Below, in pieces: positions 27,785 to 37,170 of a DNA stretch of 64,000 nucleotides (position 1 is its first letter; every line of letters starts with the position of its first letter). A model generated the notes under the pieces. The model was given only the letters and a program-made list of their open reading frames with translations, searched no databases and was not told the DNA's origin. The stretch lies in assembly GCA_017394765.1 (NCBI GenBank), contig JAFPXF010000051.1, positions 75,040 to 139,039 of the forward strand, given 5' to 3'. The translations under genes were made by a program, and so were the position numbers. This stretch comes from Bacteroidales bacterium (lineage in GTDB: Bacteria > Bacteroidota > Bacteroidia > Bacteroidales > WCHB1-69).

Positions 27785-29011
27785 ATGGTTGAAAAAATTA
27801 CATCAAGTCAGCAAGCCATTGACATGGAAGCCCGTTATGGCGCTCACAACTATCATCCGTTGGACGTGGTCATCGCCCGCGGTCAAGGCCCGTTCGTTTG
27901 GGACGTGGAAGGCAAGAAATACTATGATTTCCTCTCCGCCTACTCCGCTGTCAACCAGGGCCACTGCCACCCGAAGATCATTGCAGCCATGATGGACCAG
28001 TGCCAAAAGGTTTGCCTGACCTCCCGCGCTTTCTACAACGACTGCCTTGGACCGTATGAGAAATACGTTACCGAAACCTTTGGATATGACAAAGTTCTCC
28101 CGATGAACTCTGGCGCCGAAGCTGACGAGACCGCCTTGAAGCTGGCCCGCCGTTGGGGTTACGACAAGAAAGGCATCCCTGAGAACCAGGCCAAGATCAT
28201 CGTCTGTGAAGGCAACTTCCATGGCCGCACCATCACCATCATTTCCCTCTCCATCGATCCCGATGCCTACGCAGGATTCGGCCCGTTCACCCCTGGATTC
28301 ATCAAGATCCCGTACAACGACGTCGATGCTTTGGCCAAGGCCCTCGAAGATCCCATGGTGTGCGGTTTCCTCGTGGAACCGATCCAAGGCGAGGCTGGTG
28401 TTTATGTTCCCGATGATGGATACCTCAAAAAATGCTATGACCTCTGCAAGGCACATAACGTGCTCTTCATGGCCGATGAGGTGCAAACCGGTATCGCCCG
28501 TACCGGCAAGATGCTGGCTTGTGACCACGAAGGCGTGCGTCCTGACATCCTCATCCTCGGCAAGGCCCTCTCTGGCGGCACCATGCCTGTCTCCGCAGTC
28601 CTGGCCGACGACGACATCATGCTGAATATCAAGCCCGGTGAACACGGCTCCACCTTCGGCGGCAACCCCATCGCCTGCCGTGTCGGCATCGCAGCCCTTG
28701 AAGTGGTGAAAGAGGAAAAACTCGCCGAACGCGCCGAATACCTTGGCAAGATCTTCCGCGACGAGATGAACAAGGTCAACAGCCCGCTCATCAAACAAAT
28801 CCGCGGAAAAGGCCTCCTCAACGCCGTCATCATCCAACCCACCAACGGCAAGGAAGCCTGGGATGTGTGCGTGAAGATGAAAGAACTCGGTGTGCTCGCC
28901 AAACCGACCCACCAGCACATCATCCGCTTCGCTCCCCCATTGGTCATCAGCGAAGAGGAACTCAGAGATGCCATCTCCAAGATCAAAGAGGCCATTCTCT
29001 CCTTCGAATAA
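27785..29011 (+). CDS. rocD: Ornithine--oxo-acid aminotransferase
   Basis: A 408-residue class III PLP aminotransferase. Features specific to ornithine aminotransferase are [18 protein letters not shown] [15 protein letters not shown] near the N-terminus and the block [19 protein letters not shown]. The PLP aspartate lies in [15 protein letters not shown] and the Schiff-base lysine in [10 protein letters not shown]. It converts ornithine and 2-oxoglutarate to glutamate semialdehyde and glutamate, linking arginine and proline metabolism. It is monocistronic, between its own promoter and terminator. Codon use looks more biased than its neighbours, suggesting high expression. Confidence 0.94.
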   Translation: MVEKITSSQQAIDMEARYGAHNYHPLDVVIARGQGPFVWDVEGKKYYDFLSAYSAVNQGHCHPKIIAAMMDQCQKVCLTSRAFYNDCLGPYEKYVTETFGYDKVLPMNSGAEADETALKLARRWGYDKKGIPENQAKIIVCEGNFHGRTITIISLSIDPDAYAGFGPFTPGFIKIPYNDVDALAKALEDPMVCGFLVEPIQGEAGVYVPDDGYLKKCYDLCKAHNVLFMADEVQTGIARTGKMLACDHEGVRPDILILGKALSGGTMPVSAVLADDDIMLNIKPGEHGSTFGGNPIACRVGIAALEVVKEEKLAERAEYLGKIFRDEMNKVNSPLIKQIRGKGLLNAVIIQPTNGKEAWDVCVKMKELGVLAKPTHQHIIRFAPPLVISEEELRDAISKIKEAILSFE

Positions 29012-29032
29012 TCTTCAAATCCACTCATAAAG

Positions 29033-29062
29033 AAAGCCCCCGGAAAATCCGAGGGCTTTTTT
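29033..29062 (+). terminator. Intrinsic terminator after rocD
   Basis: AAAGCCCcCGG pairs with CCGaGGGCTTT around a short loop, followed by a T run. The left flank lacks a long A run, so it acts mainly on the plus strand. Confidence 0.88.
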
Positions 29063-29064
29063 GC

Positions 29065-29664
29065 TTATATCCATTTTTGTCCGATATCCCAGTGCCAAGC
29101 AGTCTTGACAGAATGCTTCGTGTCTTTCAAATTGAATTCTTCTTCAACAAGGGGTATCGCTTGCGGATATTGCTCTATCCACGAGCCAACCGCGATAGTG
29201 AATTCATCACTTCTCGGGTCATAGAAAACACGTCCTCTGGGCACCATCTCGTATGCACCGGTATAGGGGCCCACACCTCCATTTTTGTATTTCTGCTTGT
29301 GGTATTCCTTCTTCCACACATCCTCGTGCATCTCCGAACATGAGACGCATCCGAACTCCGAGCGCGCATTGGGTTTCACATAGTCGGACACCCTGTGGGA
29401 ACGCACGCCAAAAAGATCGTTCTTGTTGGGATCAAACCAAAAGATACCCACTTTCGGCTCCCCATCCTTGCCCCTGTTCGAGGCCATCAGACGCATGGCC
29501 TCCTCCAACTCCTCGTCGCTAAACGGCTGCACACTACTTCCCCCGTATTGGACAGGGGGGGCAGACACACCTTCTTCCTGGCCATGAACGCCTTTAATCT
29601 CCTCCAAGGCTTTCCGTACGGCCAATGCCACGATTCGTTGGAGTTCTTCTTCTGTAATATTCAT
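29065..29664 (-). CDS. Conserved hypothetical protein
   Basis: A 199-residue soluble protein. A helical N-terminus (ITEEELQRIVALAVRKALEEIKG) is followed by a Gly/Pro linker. The C-terminal domain has VGIFWFDPNKNDLFGV, KPNARSEFGCVSCSEMHEDVWKKEYHKQKYK, GPYTGAYEMVPRGRVFYDP and HWDIGQKW. I recognise this as a domain recurring in Bacteroidales hypothetical proteins but know no function. It follows ddh by 15 bp on the same strand and is probably co-transcribed. Confidence 0.7.
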   Translation of the reverse strand: MNITEEELQRIVALAVRKALEEIKGVHGQEEGVSAPPVQYGGSSVQPFSDEELEEAMRLMASNRGKDGEPKVGIFWFDPNKNDLFGVRSHRVSDYVKPNARSEFGCVSCSEMHEDVWKKEYHKQKYKNGGVGPYTGAYEMVPRGRVFYDPRSDEFTIAVGSWIEQYPQAIPLVEEEFNLKDTKHSVKTAWHWDIGQKWI

Positions 29665-29679
29665 ATTGTATAAAGATTT

Positions 29680-30540
29680 TCACACGAGGCTGCGGATCAA
29701 CTGTTCCTCATCGCCGGGGAGGAGTTGTATCGGCGGGATTTCAATCATCGTGAAGGCACCGTAACGCTGCTCCGCCTTCATCCGCATAGCGGCACGAGCA
29801 CACGACACGAGCACCTGGCCCGTGAGAGCGGGGTTGTTGATCTCCATGTCGAACTCGAAGCGCTGGTTGTGCGTGTCACCGCTCACCCCGGAGCGTGTCA
29901 AATGCACACCATGGGCCACATTGTTGAGCGCGTCGATGGAGGGCACGGGGATAACATGCGTCTCGTCGTGGGCAAAATAGTCATCCTGCAGCAGCAGCTT
30001 CTCCACCGTGGCGAAGTCGGCACCTGCCTCCAGCTCCACATAGACCATACGGCGATGGATGCCCGTGCCAAGCGGGATGGTCATCGAGAGTGCGTCCTTC
30101 ACGCCGGGAATGGCCTTGGCGGCTACGGTGTGGCCCATACTGCGACCCGGACCGAAATTGGTGTAGGTGATGCCCTTGGGGGCCAAAGCCAGCAACAGGG
30201 CACGCACCACCGAGTCAGAGCCAGGATCCCAGCCTGCAGCGATGACGCTGACCGCCTGATGCTCCTTAGCGACAGGGGTGAGGCGCTTGCGCAGGTCAAA
30301 GATCTGCCCATGTATGTCAAAGCTGTCCACGGTGGAGATGCCCTGGCGAAGCAGCTTCTCCGCGAACGCCGGCACCTCGCGGGTGGGCGTACAGAGCGCA
30401 GCCACGTCAGCGTCCAGCGCGTCCAAATTGTCATTATGGTGGTAAATACCAGCCAACTGCATGTCGTCAGCGGCCAAGACGGCCTGTTCCACGGCCTTTC
30501 CTATGTTGCCATAACCTATGATGGCGATTTTAATCTGCAT
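29680..30540 (-). CDS. ddh: meso-diaminopimelate D-dehydrogenase
   Basis: A 286-residue NADPH-dependent dehydrogenase. The Rossmann loop is GYGNIGKAVEQAV; family hallmarks are DSFDIHGQIFDLR, AAGWDPGSDSVVRALLLALAPKG and NFGPGRSMGHTVAAKAI. It makes meso-DAP in one step from tetrahydrodipicolinate, ammonium and NADPH, the short lysine/DAP route common in Bacteroidales. The product feeds peptidoglycan, tying it to the L,D-transpeptidase and MurL-like genes elsewhere in the window. Its promoter is back-to-back with that of the PatB-like gene. Confidence 0.94.
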   Translation of the reverse strand: MQIKIAIIGYGNIGKAVEQAVLAADDMQLAGIYHHNDNLDALDADVAALCTPTREVPAFAEKLLRQGISTVDSFDIHGQIFDLRKRLTPVAKEHQAVSVIAAGWDPGSDSVVRALLLALAPKGITYTNFGPGRSMGHTVAAKAIPGVKDALSMTIPLGTGIHRRMVYVELEAGADFATVEKLLLQDDYFAHDETHVIPVPSIDALNNVAHGVHLTRSGVSGDTHNQRFEFDMEINNPALTGQVLVSCARAAMRMKAEQRYGAFTMIEIPPIQLLPGDEEQLIRSLV

Positions 30541-30562
30541 ATCTTATTTTTTTTAAAAACTG

Positions 30563-30570
30563 CAAAAATA
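30563..30570 (-). promoter_or_regulatory. -7 element of ddh
   Basis: TATTTTTG on the minus strand followed by CAG, 23 bp before the ddh ATG. It is one half of a divergent promoter pair. Confidence 0.75.
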
Positions 30571-30614
30571 CTATTTTTCTTTCTGAATGGTAAACAAACA
30601 TCCCGTTTTTTTCA

Positions 30615-30622
30615 TATTTTTG
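30615..30622 (+). promoter_or_regulatory. -7 element of the patB-like gene
   Basis: TATTTTTG followed by CAC, 30 bp before the ATG at 30652. The two divergent elements are 44 bp apart. Confidence 0.75.
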
Positions 30623-30651
30623 CACATTATTACGATAATATACTGAAAACT

Positions 30652-31830
30652 ATGTCTGTGTATAATTTTGACGAAATCGTTCCCCGTCGCGGCACCCATT
30701 GTGTGAAACACGATATGCTCAAACAGTTCTTCGGCACCGACGACCTCCTGCCGATGTGGGTGGCCGATATGGACTTCAAGACACCCGACTTCATCCTCGA
30801 TGCCATCCGGAAACGGTGCGAGCACGAGGTGTTGGGCTACACTTTCTCCTCCGACACCTACGTCTGCGCCGTCATCAACTGGCTGCAAACGCATTACGGC
30901 ATCACCACGCAATGGAAAAACCTCCACTTCATCCCCGGCATCGTGCAGGGCATCGCCTTCGTGCTGCAGGCCTTCACCCAGCCCGGTGACAAGGTGCTGG
31001 TCACCACACCGGTCTATCCCCCGTTCCTCAACGTGCCCCACCGCAGCGGTCGCGTTTTTGTAAGCAGCCCGCTGCACATTGTGGACGGCCGGTTCACCGT
31101 TGACTTCGAGGACTTTGAGGAGAAAGCGAAGGGGTGCAAGGTGTTCATCCTCGCCAACCCGCACAATCCCGGAGGCAGGGTCTGGTCTCCGGAAGAGCTG
31201 CGCCGTTTCGCCGAAATCTGCCACCGCCAGCACGTCTTGGTCATCGCTGACGAGATCCATGCCGACATGACCTTCGCGCCTCGCCGGCACACCTCGTTCT
31301 CCACAGTCAGTGACGAGGCATTCCACAACTCCATCACCCTCATTGCCCCGAGCAAAACCTTCAACATGGCAGGGTTAGCCTCCTCTGTAGGTTACGTTCC
31401 CGACCCGGAGATCAAGAAACAGTTCTTCGGCTTCCTGGACGCCAACGAACTCTCCTTGGGCAACATCTTCGCATACACCGCCGCCGAGGCAGCCTTCCGT
31501 CACGGCGAGGAGTGGCGGCTGCAACTGTTGGACTATCTGCAAGCAAACATTGATTTCACGGAACAATATCTCCAAAAACATCTCCCGAAAGTAACGATGA
31601 TGCGTCCGGAAGCCTCCTTCCTCATCTGGATGGATTTCCGCGCGTTGGGGCTCTCCCATAAGGAATTGGTGGACAAAATGCTATATGACGCCAAAGTCGG
31701 ACTCAACAGCGGTCTTGACTACGGACCCGATGGTGAGGGCTTTATGCGGATGAATATCGGAACGCCCAAAGCCATCGTCAAAGAGGCTCTTGACCGTATC
31801 ACTTCAGCTCTTTCTGTGTACGCCACATAA
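30652..31830 (+). CDS. PatB/MalY-type PLP C-S lyase (aminotransferase class I fold)
   Basis: ATG 30652, just after the promoter, gives 392 residues; the frame is open far upstream but only as antisense to ddh. Signatures are PMWVADMDFKTPDFILDAI at the N-terminus, NPHNPGGRVWSPEEL, IADEIHADMTF and the PLP lysine in APSKTFNMAGLASS. MalY/PatB enzymes cleave cystathionine or cysteine conjugates; aminotransferase activity is an alternative. Its 3' end overlaps the converging CPBP gene by 32 bp. Confidence 0.88.
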   Translation: MSVYNFDEIVPRRGTHCVKHDMLKQFFGTDDLLPMWVADMDFKTPDFILDAIRKRCEHEVLGYTFSSDTYVCAVINWLQTHYGITTQWKNLHFIPGIVQGIAFVLQAFTQPGDKVLVTTPVYPPFLNVPHRSGRVFVSSPLHIVDGRFTVDFEDFEEKAKGCKVFILANPHNPGGRVWSPEELRRFAEICHRQHVLVIADEIHADMTFAPRRHTSFSTVSDEAFHNSITLIAPSKTFNMAGLASSVGYVPDPEIKKQFFGFLDANELSLGNIFAYTAAEAAFRHGEEWRLQLLDYLQANIDFTEQYLQKHLPKVTMMRPEASFLIWMDFRALGLSHKELVDKMLYDAKVGLNSGLDYGPDGEGFMRMNIGTPKAIVKEALDRITSALSVYAT

Positions 31831-32701
31831 AGGCGAGGCCCATTGCCAGCACCACGGCACACGACAAGACCAACGTGGTTGCACCGTGAATGTCGGTGAA
31901 TTTCATTTCGTCCAAGTCAACCCCACGCCGCAAAAACGTGAACGACACAAGAATCGACAGTGCATTGTGCAGGAAATGTGCCAAAACCGGCAGCCACAAT
32001 GATCGGCTCCAATACAAAAGATACCCCAAATAGGCACCGAGCAGGAGGCGTGGTATAAAACCGTAGAACTGCAAATGTATGGCACTAAACACGATGGCCG
32101 TAATCCAAATGGACAAATGGGGACTGCCGCTCTTCTTTTCCAAAAGATTCTGAAGCGCACCCCGGAAGAGGAATTCCTCGCAAATGGCAGGCAGGGCAGC
32201 CATGACTAATATATTAACACAAAGTGTGCCGTATGTCAAATCCCCGAACATAATCTCGGAGATGCTGTCTGCCGACTCCTCCATCTGTTTCATCCATTGC
32301 TCCAGTCCCGACAACCAATCCGGCAAATGTATGGCCATGTTCCATTGTTCCAACAACGCCACCACAGGTAATATCACGATGGACATCACCAGTACCGTGT
32401 TTGCCAAAACATAGTTGGGACTTTTGTTGGCAGACAAAAATTCAAGCCGTTTCCCATCTTGAAAACAGGAAAACAGCAGTGCAGGAACCATGAATCCACC
32501 CAAAGAACCGAGTGTCTGCGTGATACGAAGAAATCCGGCAGGACTGCTTGCCGCGTTGTAATCCAACGTATGATAAACCAGATAAGCAACCCCCTGCCCC
32601 AGCACACTGAATACAATCATTCCAAAGAACACGAAAATGATCAGAAACAGGAGTTGGACAAAGAGACTCTTGTCTTGCAAGGGGAAAAAAACACGCCTCA
32701 T
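31799..32701 (-). CDS. CPBP-family intramembrane glutamic endopeptidase
   Basis: ATG 32701 gives 300 residues; an upstream in-frame TTG adds 13 unlikely residues. Eight or so hydrophobic segments are visible. The CPBP (Abi/Rce1-like) motifs are ICEEFLFRGALQNLL (Glu pair near 175), FSAIHLQFYGFIPRLLLGAYLGYL and PVLAHFLHNAL. These are membrane-embedded proteases of mostly unknown substrate. It starts 22 bp after the stop of the carboxyltransferase gene, on the same strand, and converges with the PatB-like gene, overlapping it by 32 bp. Confidence 0.88.
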   Translation of the reverse strand: MRRVFFPLQDKSLFVQLLFLIIFVFFGMIVFSVLGQGVAYLVYHTLDYNAASSPAGFLRITQTLGSLGGFMVPALLFSCFQDGKRLEFLSANKSPNYVLANTVLVMSIVILPVVALLEQWNMAIHLPDWLSGLEQWMKQMEESADSISEIMFGDLTYGTLCVNILVMAALPAICEEFLFRGALQNLLEKKSGSPHLSIWITAIVFSAIHLQFYGFIPRLLLGAYLGYLLYWSRSLWLPVLAHFLHNALSILVSFTFLRRGVDLDEMKFTDIHGATTLVLSCAVVLAMGLAFMWRTQKELK

Positions 32702-32723
32702 ATCTCTACCGAGAGCATTATGC

Positions 32724-34508
32724 CTATAAGACAAACGCAATCACATCGCCTTTTTTGACCTTGTCGCCCTGCTGCGCAATGATCTCGATAAGTTTGCCGT
32801 TGAACAAAGAGCGGACTTCTTCCTGGCCGTAGTAGGCGGCGATGAAGCATACAATATCACCTTCCTTCAAGGAGGTGCCGATGGGCTTTGCCATTGATTT
32901 CTCATCCACGGAGAGTTCCCATATCACCTGTCCGGACACTGGAGCCACGATCATTTTTGCTTTCGGTTCCGTGGCAAGCACGCGGTCGATGGCCGTCTTC
33001 TTGATTTCCTCGGGCAGTTTTTTCTCGCTGCCGCCCTTGTCCTCGACTTTAAGCTTAGCCTTGGCAAGCGCCTCGATGAAATTCTTCTTCGCCCTACCCT
33101 CTTTGTAATCAATATACTGACGTTCGTGCATGGCCAGCTCAAAGAGTTCCTCGTCATCCTTCCCGCAATCCCAACCACGCTCTTTCATCATTTCGCGGTA
33201 CTTGGGCAGCTCGTCGGGATAGTTGTCCTGGGGCACGCCGGTGAAGAACTCGTAGCCCTTGGACTTGGCAAGCTCCACGATTTCAGGAGCGAGTTCGCCG
33301 GGCAGGCGGCCGCAGCGACCGAGGATCATATCCCACATGTTCTTGTCCATATTGGAGTAGCGTGGTTTGCCCTGGGCCTCAGCGAGGATGTTCATCAAGG
33401 CAATGTTTTTCACATATTGGCTGAAGGGTGTCACCAGGCCGGGGGTGCCGACGCGCGGCCACACATACTGCACCTCGTCGAACAATTTGACCAAAAGCTC
33501 GTCTTCGGTGAGTTCTTTCTTTCCGGCATTGCGGAGTGAGAGGTTGATGGCGTCTTTCAGTCCCTTCAGGTCAGCCATCATAGAGCCCATCATACCGCCG
33601 GGCAGGCCGCAGCCGAGCAACAAGGAAGTACAAATCTTGTTCTTGGGTTCAATGAAATAGCCGAGGAAGTCGTCAATGAACTTCTGCGTCAGGGAGCGAG
33701 CCTCCATATAAGCGTTCATGTTGATGTCGGGCACATCGAAGCCGGCGTCGCGCAGCATAGCCTGCACGGAGATCACATCGGGATGCACCATACCCCATGA
33801 GAGGGGTTCCATCGCCACATCGATGATGTCGGCGCCGTTCTTGCAAACCTCCAGCACGGAGGCCATTGAGAGGCCTGGACCGGTGTGGCCATGGTATTGG
33901 ACAAATATCTGGGGATATTTCTCCTTGATGCGGCGGGTAAGCTCTCCCAGCATCCTTGGACGTCCGATGCCGGCCATATCCTTAAGGCCGATCTCCTTGG
34001 CCCCATATTCCACATATTTGTCCACAATTTCCATATAGTGTTCCACCGTATGCACGGGGGAATATGTGATGCTCAGGGCCGCCTGCGGGATCAGGCCGAA
34101 CTCGTTGGCATATTTGATGGAAAGCTCCAAGTTGCGGTAATCATTGAGACCGCAGAAAGAACGCACAACATCCACGCCCTGCGCCTTCTTGACCTTGAAC
34201 ATCAGCCGGCGCACGTCGGCGGGCACGGGGTACATCCGAAGCCCGTTGAGGCCGCGTTCCAGCATCTGGGTCTGGATATGAGCCTCGCGCAGAGGTTTCG
34301 TCCACTCGCGCACTGCCGTGTTGGGATTCTCGCCATAGAGCAGGTTCACCTGCTCAAAAGCGCCGCCATTGGTTTCCACGCGGGCGAAGCAGCCCATCTT
34401 CACAATTACCGGGGCAATCTCCTTCAATTGATCGACGCGAGGCTGGTACTTGCCCGACGATTGCCACATATCACGATACACCAGACAGAATCTTATCTTT
34501 TTTCTCAT
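32724..34508 (-). CDS. Pyruvate/oxaloacetate carboxyltransferase-type protein with degenerate biotinyl domain
   Basis: ATG 34508 gives 594 residues. The N-terminal TIM barrel is of the HMGL/carboxyltransferase type: YRDMWQSSGKY (the RDxxQS motif), GLKDMAGIGRP with the catalytic-type Lys, and QYHGHTGPGLSM with metal-binding His. A conserved carboxylase domain follows (GTPGLVTPFSQ; GRLPGELAPEI). The C-terminal 75 residues have a biotinyl/lipoyl fold, but where EAMKM should be the sequence reads IAAYYGQEE. Tyr560 replaces the biotinylated Lys. It probably works with a separate biotin carrier, or has another role. Family: oxaloacetate decarboxylase alpha / pyruvate carboxylase subunit B. Confidence 0.85.
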   Translation of the reverse strand: MRKKIRFCLVYRDMWQSSGKYQPRVDQLKEIAPVIVKMGCFARVETNGGAFEQVNLLYGENPNTAVREWTKPLREAHIQTQMLERGLNGLRMYPVPADVRRLMFKVKKAQGVDVVRSFCGLNDYRNLELSIKYANEFGLIPQAALSITYSPVHTVEHYMEIVDKYVEYGAKEIGLKDMAGIGRPRMLGELTRRIKEKYPQIFVQYHGHTGPGLSMASVLEVCKNGADIIDVAMEPLSWGMVHPDVISVQAMLRDAGFDVPDINMNAYMEARSLTQKFIDDFLGYFIEPKNKICTSLLLGCGLPGGMMGSMMADLKGLKDAINLSLRNAGKKELTEDELLVKLFDEVQYVWPRVGTPGLVTPFSQYVKNIALMNILAEAQGKPRYSNMDKNMWDMILGRCGRLPGELAPEIVELAKSKGYEFFTGVPQDNYPDELPKYREMMKERGWDCGKDDEELFELAMHERQYIDYKEGRAKKNFIEALAKAKLKVEDKGGSEKKLPEEIKKTAIDRVLATEPKAKMIVAPVSGQVIWELSVDEKSMAKPIGTSLKEGDIVCFIAAYYGQEEVRSLFNGKLIEIIAQQGDKVKKGDVIAFVL

Positions 34509-34568
34509 AGTTTTACTATTATTAATCAAATACTTACATTATAATCTACCCGCATTTTCACGAGCGTG

Positions 34569-34576
34569 CAAAGGTA
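34569..34576 (-). promoter_or_regulatory. -7 element of the carboxyltransferase gene
   Basis: TACCTTTG on the minus strand followed by CACG, about 60 bp before the ATG at 34508. Confidence 0.65.
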
Positions 34577-34703
34577 CAATTTTAATTTCAATAAAACCCC
34601 TTGTGATAACAATCTCGACAAAAAAGACAAATGGAAAGAAGATTGGTGGCATCGTCATTCCATGTCTGGAAAAAAAACGCATAAAACCACTTTCAAAAAA
34701 TTG

Positions 34704-34711
34704 TATATTTG
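34704..34711 (+). promoter_or_regulatory. -7 element of the DUF819-rlmI-cutC operon
   Basis: TATATTTG followed by CACC, 22 bp before the ATG at 34734. In-frame sequence upstream of it is therefore not translated. Confidence 0.75.
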
Positions 34712-34733
34712 CACCGTCATAAAACACACGCCC

Positions 34734-35942
34734 ATGATTTGTTCTTACTTAATGCTTGCGGGGTATTTCATATTCCCCATCCTGATCATCCTCTTGTTCA
34801 ATCGCTATAAATGGGCCCAGAAAGTGGGCACCGTCATTTTGGCCTACGCTGTAGGCATCATCATTGCATTGCTGAACACGGCTTTCAATTTCTTTCCTGC
34901 GGAAGGGACGGAGAGTTTCACGACATTCTCCTCCATACAAAGCAACCTGATGAGCGTCTGCGTGCCGTTGGCCATTCCGTTGATGCTTTTCAATTCCGAT
35001 TTCAAGCTGTGGACAAAGTCGCTGCCCAAGACGCTGGCCGTATTGGTAGGCGGCGTTCTTTCGGTAACTGTCGCCCTGGTGGCCGGCTATTTCATCTTCC
35101 GCAACCATGATTTCGGCTCTGCAGATGAGTTCAAGAAGGTGGCTGTCATGATGACGGGCATCTACACAGGCGGCACGCTCAACTTTGCAGCCTTGGGCGA
35201 GATGATCCACGCCGACCCCAACACCATCAGCATAACCTTGGCCTTCGAGGAGATTGTCACCCTTCCCTTCATCATCTTCATCCTCGCTGGCGGCTACAAG
35301 GTTTTCCGCAAATTCTTACCATTCAAGGACGAGACTTCGATTGAAGAGGATGTCAACTCAGAACATATCTCCGAAAGCACATTTGAAAACTACCACGGCA
35401 TGCTCCAGTCCAAGACCTTCGGGAAAATGATGCTCGGACTGTTGCTCTCCATACTCATGCTTGGCATTGGTGTCGGCCTTTCCCTGCTTATTGTCCACAA
35501 GATCAACGAACTGATTGTCATCTTAACCATCACCACACTGGCCATCATCGCCTCTTTCAGCAAGAAAATCAGGGAATTGCCCAAGACTTTCGAGTTAGGC
35601 ATGTTTTTCATCTTGGTTTTCAGTGTCGTGGTGGCCTCCAAGTTCGATGTGACGAAGATCGACAGTTCCTCCTTGACAATCATGTGGTACATTTTGTTCG
35701 TCATGGTCACCTCCATTGTGTTGCACTTGCTTTTCTGCCGGGCATCAAAGGTGAGCGGCGACCTCTTCACAGTGGGGCACATCAGTTTGCTCTGCTCACC
35801 GCCATTCGTGCCACCCGTGGTGGAAGCCATCGGAAACCGCAAGGTGCTCATCAGCGGTATCGCCATCGGATTGGTGGGGTATGCCATCGGCACCTATTTA
35901 GGCTCCATATTCGCCACGATCCTCGGGCTACCGCTATTCTAA
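34734..35942 (+). CDS. DUF819-family membrane transporter-like protein
   Basis: ATG 34734, after the promoter, gives 402 residues with about ten hydrophobic segments. TGIYTGGTLNFAALGEM and GHISLLCSPPFVPPVVEAIGNRKVLISGIAIGLVGYAIGTYLG are typical of DUF819 (YjcL-like) proteins, which resemble sodium-coupled antiporter and symporter folds. The substrate is unknown. The rlmI gene begins 36 bp downstream and cutC right after that. Confidence 0.82.
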   Translation: MICSYLMLAGYFIFPILIILLFNRYKWAQKVGTVILAYAVGIIIALLNTAFNFFPAEGTESFTTFSSIQSNLMSVCVPLAIPLMLFNSDFKLWTKSLPKTLAVLVGGVLSVTVALVAGYFIFRNHDFGSADEFKKVAVMMTGIYTGGTLNFAALGEMIHADPNTISITLAFEEIVTLPFIIFILAGGYKVFRKFLPFKDETSIEEDVNSEHISESTFENYHGMLQSKTFGKMMLGLLLSILMLGIGVGLSLLIVHKINELIVILTITTLAIIASFSKKIRELPKTFELGMFFILVFSVVVASKFDVTKIDSSSLTIMWYILFVMVTSIVLHLLFCRASKVSGDLFTVGHISLLCSPPFVPPVVEAIGNRKVLISGIAIGLVGYAIGTYLGSIFATILGLPLF

Positions 35943-35978
35943 TGGAACTTCAGGATTACACGTCACAGTTTGCATACA

Positions 35979-37160
35979 ATGAAAAAAATAATACTGCACA
36001 AAGGAAAAGAAAAATCGTTGCTGCGATTTCACCCGTGGGTGTTCTCCGGCGCCTTGTCGAAGGTGGACAAAGGCATTGAAGACGGCGACATCGTGGAAGT
36101 GTGCGACCATTCGGGGGCATTCCTTGCCTTGGGGCACTTCAACGACAGCTCCATCGCCGTCCGTGTCTTCTCCTTTGAGCCTGTTGAACCGGATTACAAC
36201 TTCTGGAAAGAAAAGATCGCAAATGCGATACACTTCCGACAATCCATTGGACTGACCGACAATCCCGCCACCACCATGTATCGTTTGGTGAACGGAGAAG
36301 GCGATGGTCTGCCCGGCCTCATCATCGACATCTACGATCACAACGCCGTCATGCAGTTCCACTCCTACGGCATGTATTTGCTCAAGGACATCTTTGTAAA
36401 GATTCTGTGCGAATTGATTCCGGACCTTCGCTCCATATACAACAAAAGCGGACTCACGCTCAACGACATGGTGGACTTTGAGCCGCAAGACGAATTGCTT
36501 TACGGGGACTTGGGAGCCGTCACGGCCCGGGAGAACGGCATCACGTTCCATATTGACATTCCAGGCGGGCAAAAGACAGGCTTCTTTCTGGACCAACGCG
36601 ACAACCGTGCCATGGTAGGCACCTTGTCAAAAAACCGCCGTGTGCTCAACTTGTTTTGCTATTCCGGCGGCTTTTCCACATACGCCCTGCGCGGAGGTGC
36701 CACCCATGTGGATTCCGTGGACATTTCCCGAAAGGCCATTGAACTGACAGAAAGCAACATCAAGCTCCTCGGCAACGAGGCCCAAGCCCGTCACGCGGCA
36801 CATTGCGCCGATGTGTTCCAATTTTTGGAGGAGACCCCATCCCGGCAGTACGACCTCATTGTCCTCGATCCGCCCGCCTTCGCCAAGCACCATCGTGTCA
36901 AGGAGCAGGGCATCAAGGGGTATCGCAACATCAACCGCAAGGCCATGGACAAGCTCAAGCCAGGCGGACTGCTCTTCACTTTTTCCTGTTCCCAAGCCAT
37001 CAGCATGGATGATTTCCGGACCATTGCCTTCTCCGCCGCCGCCATGGAGCATAAAAACGTGCGTGTGATTCACCAGATGCAACATGCCCTTGACCATCCC
37101 GTAAGCATCTATCATCCTGAAGGCGAGTATCTCAAGGGGCTTCTTCTTGCCGTGCAATAA
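35979..37160 (+). CDS. rlmI: 23S rRNA cytosine-C5 methyltransferase RlmI-like
   Basis: ATG 35979 gives 393 residues. An N-terminal PUA domain (residues 1-75, LRFHPWVFSGALSKVDKGIEDGDIVEV) and a linker with YRLVNGEGDGLPGLIIDIY precede the SAM-binding domain: VLNLFCYSGGFSTYALRGGATHVDSVDIS, then LIVLDPPAFAKHHR and LFTFSCSQAI. This is the RlmI/YccW arrangement that makes m5C in 23S rRNA. Target position (E. coli C1962) is inferred by family. cutC begins 10 bp after its stop. Confidence 0.9.
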   Translation: MKKIILHKGKEKSLLRFHPWVFSGALSKVDKGIEDGDIVEVCDHSGAFLALGHFNDSSIAVRVFSFEPVEPDYNFWKEKIANAIHFRQSIGLTDNPATTMYRLVNGEGDGLPGLIIDIYDHNAVMQFHSYGMYLLKDIFVKILCELIPDLRSIYNKSGLTLNDMVDFEPQDELLYGDLGAVTARENGITFHIDIPGGQKTGFFLDQRDNRAMVGTLSKNRRVLNLFCYSGGFSTYALRGGATHVDSVDISRKAIELTESNIKLLGNEAQARHAAHCADVFQFLEETPSRQYDLIVLDPPAFAKHHRVKEQGIKGYRNINRKAMDKLKPGGLLFTFSCSQAISMDDFRTIAFSAAAMEHKNVRVIHQMQHALDHPVSIYHPEGEYLKGLLLAVQ

Positions 37161-37170
37161 TTCTGCCAAC

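Noticed and set aside
29725..30651. A long open frame antisense to ddh that is continuous with the PatB-like gene
   Set aside because: It is the complementary strand of a well-conserved ddh gene. The PatB promoter and ATG lie at its downstream end, so it is not an N-terminal domain.
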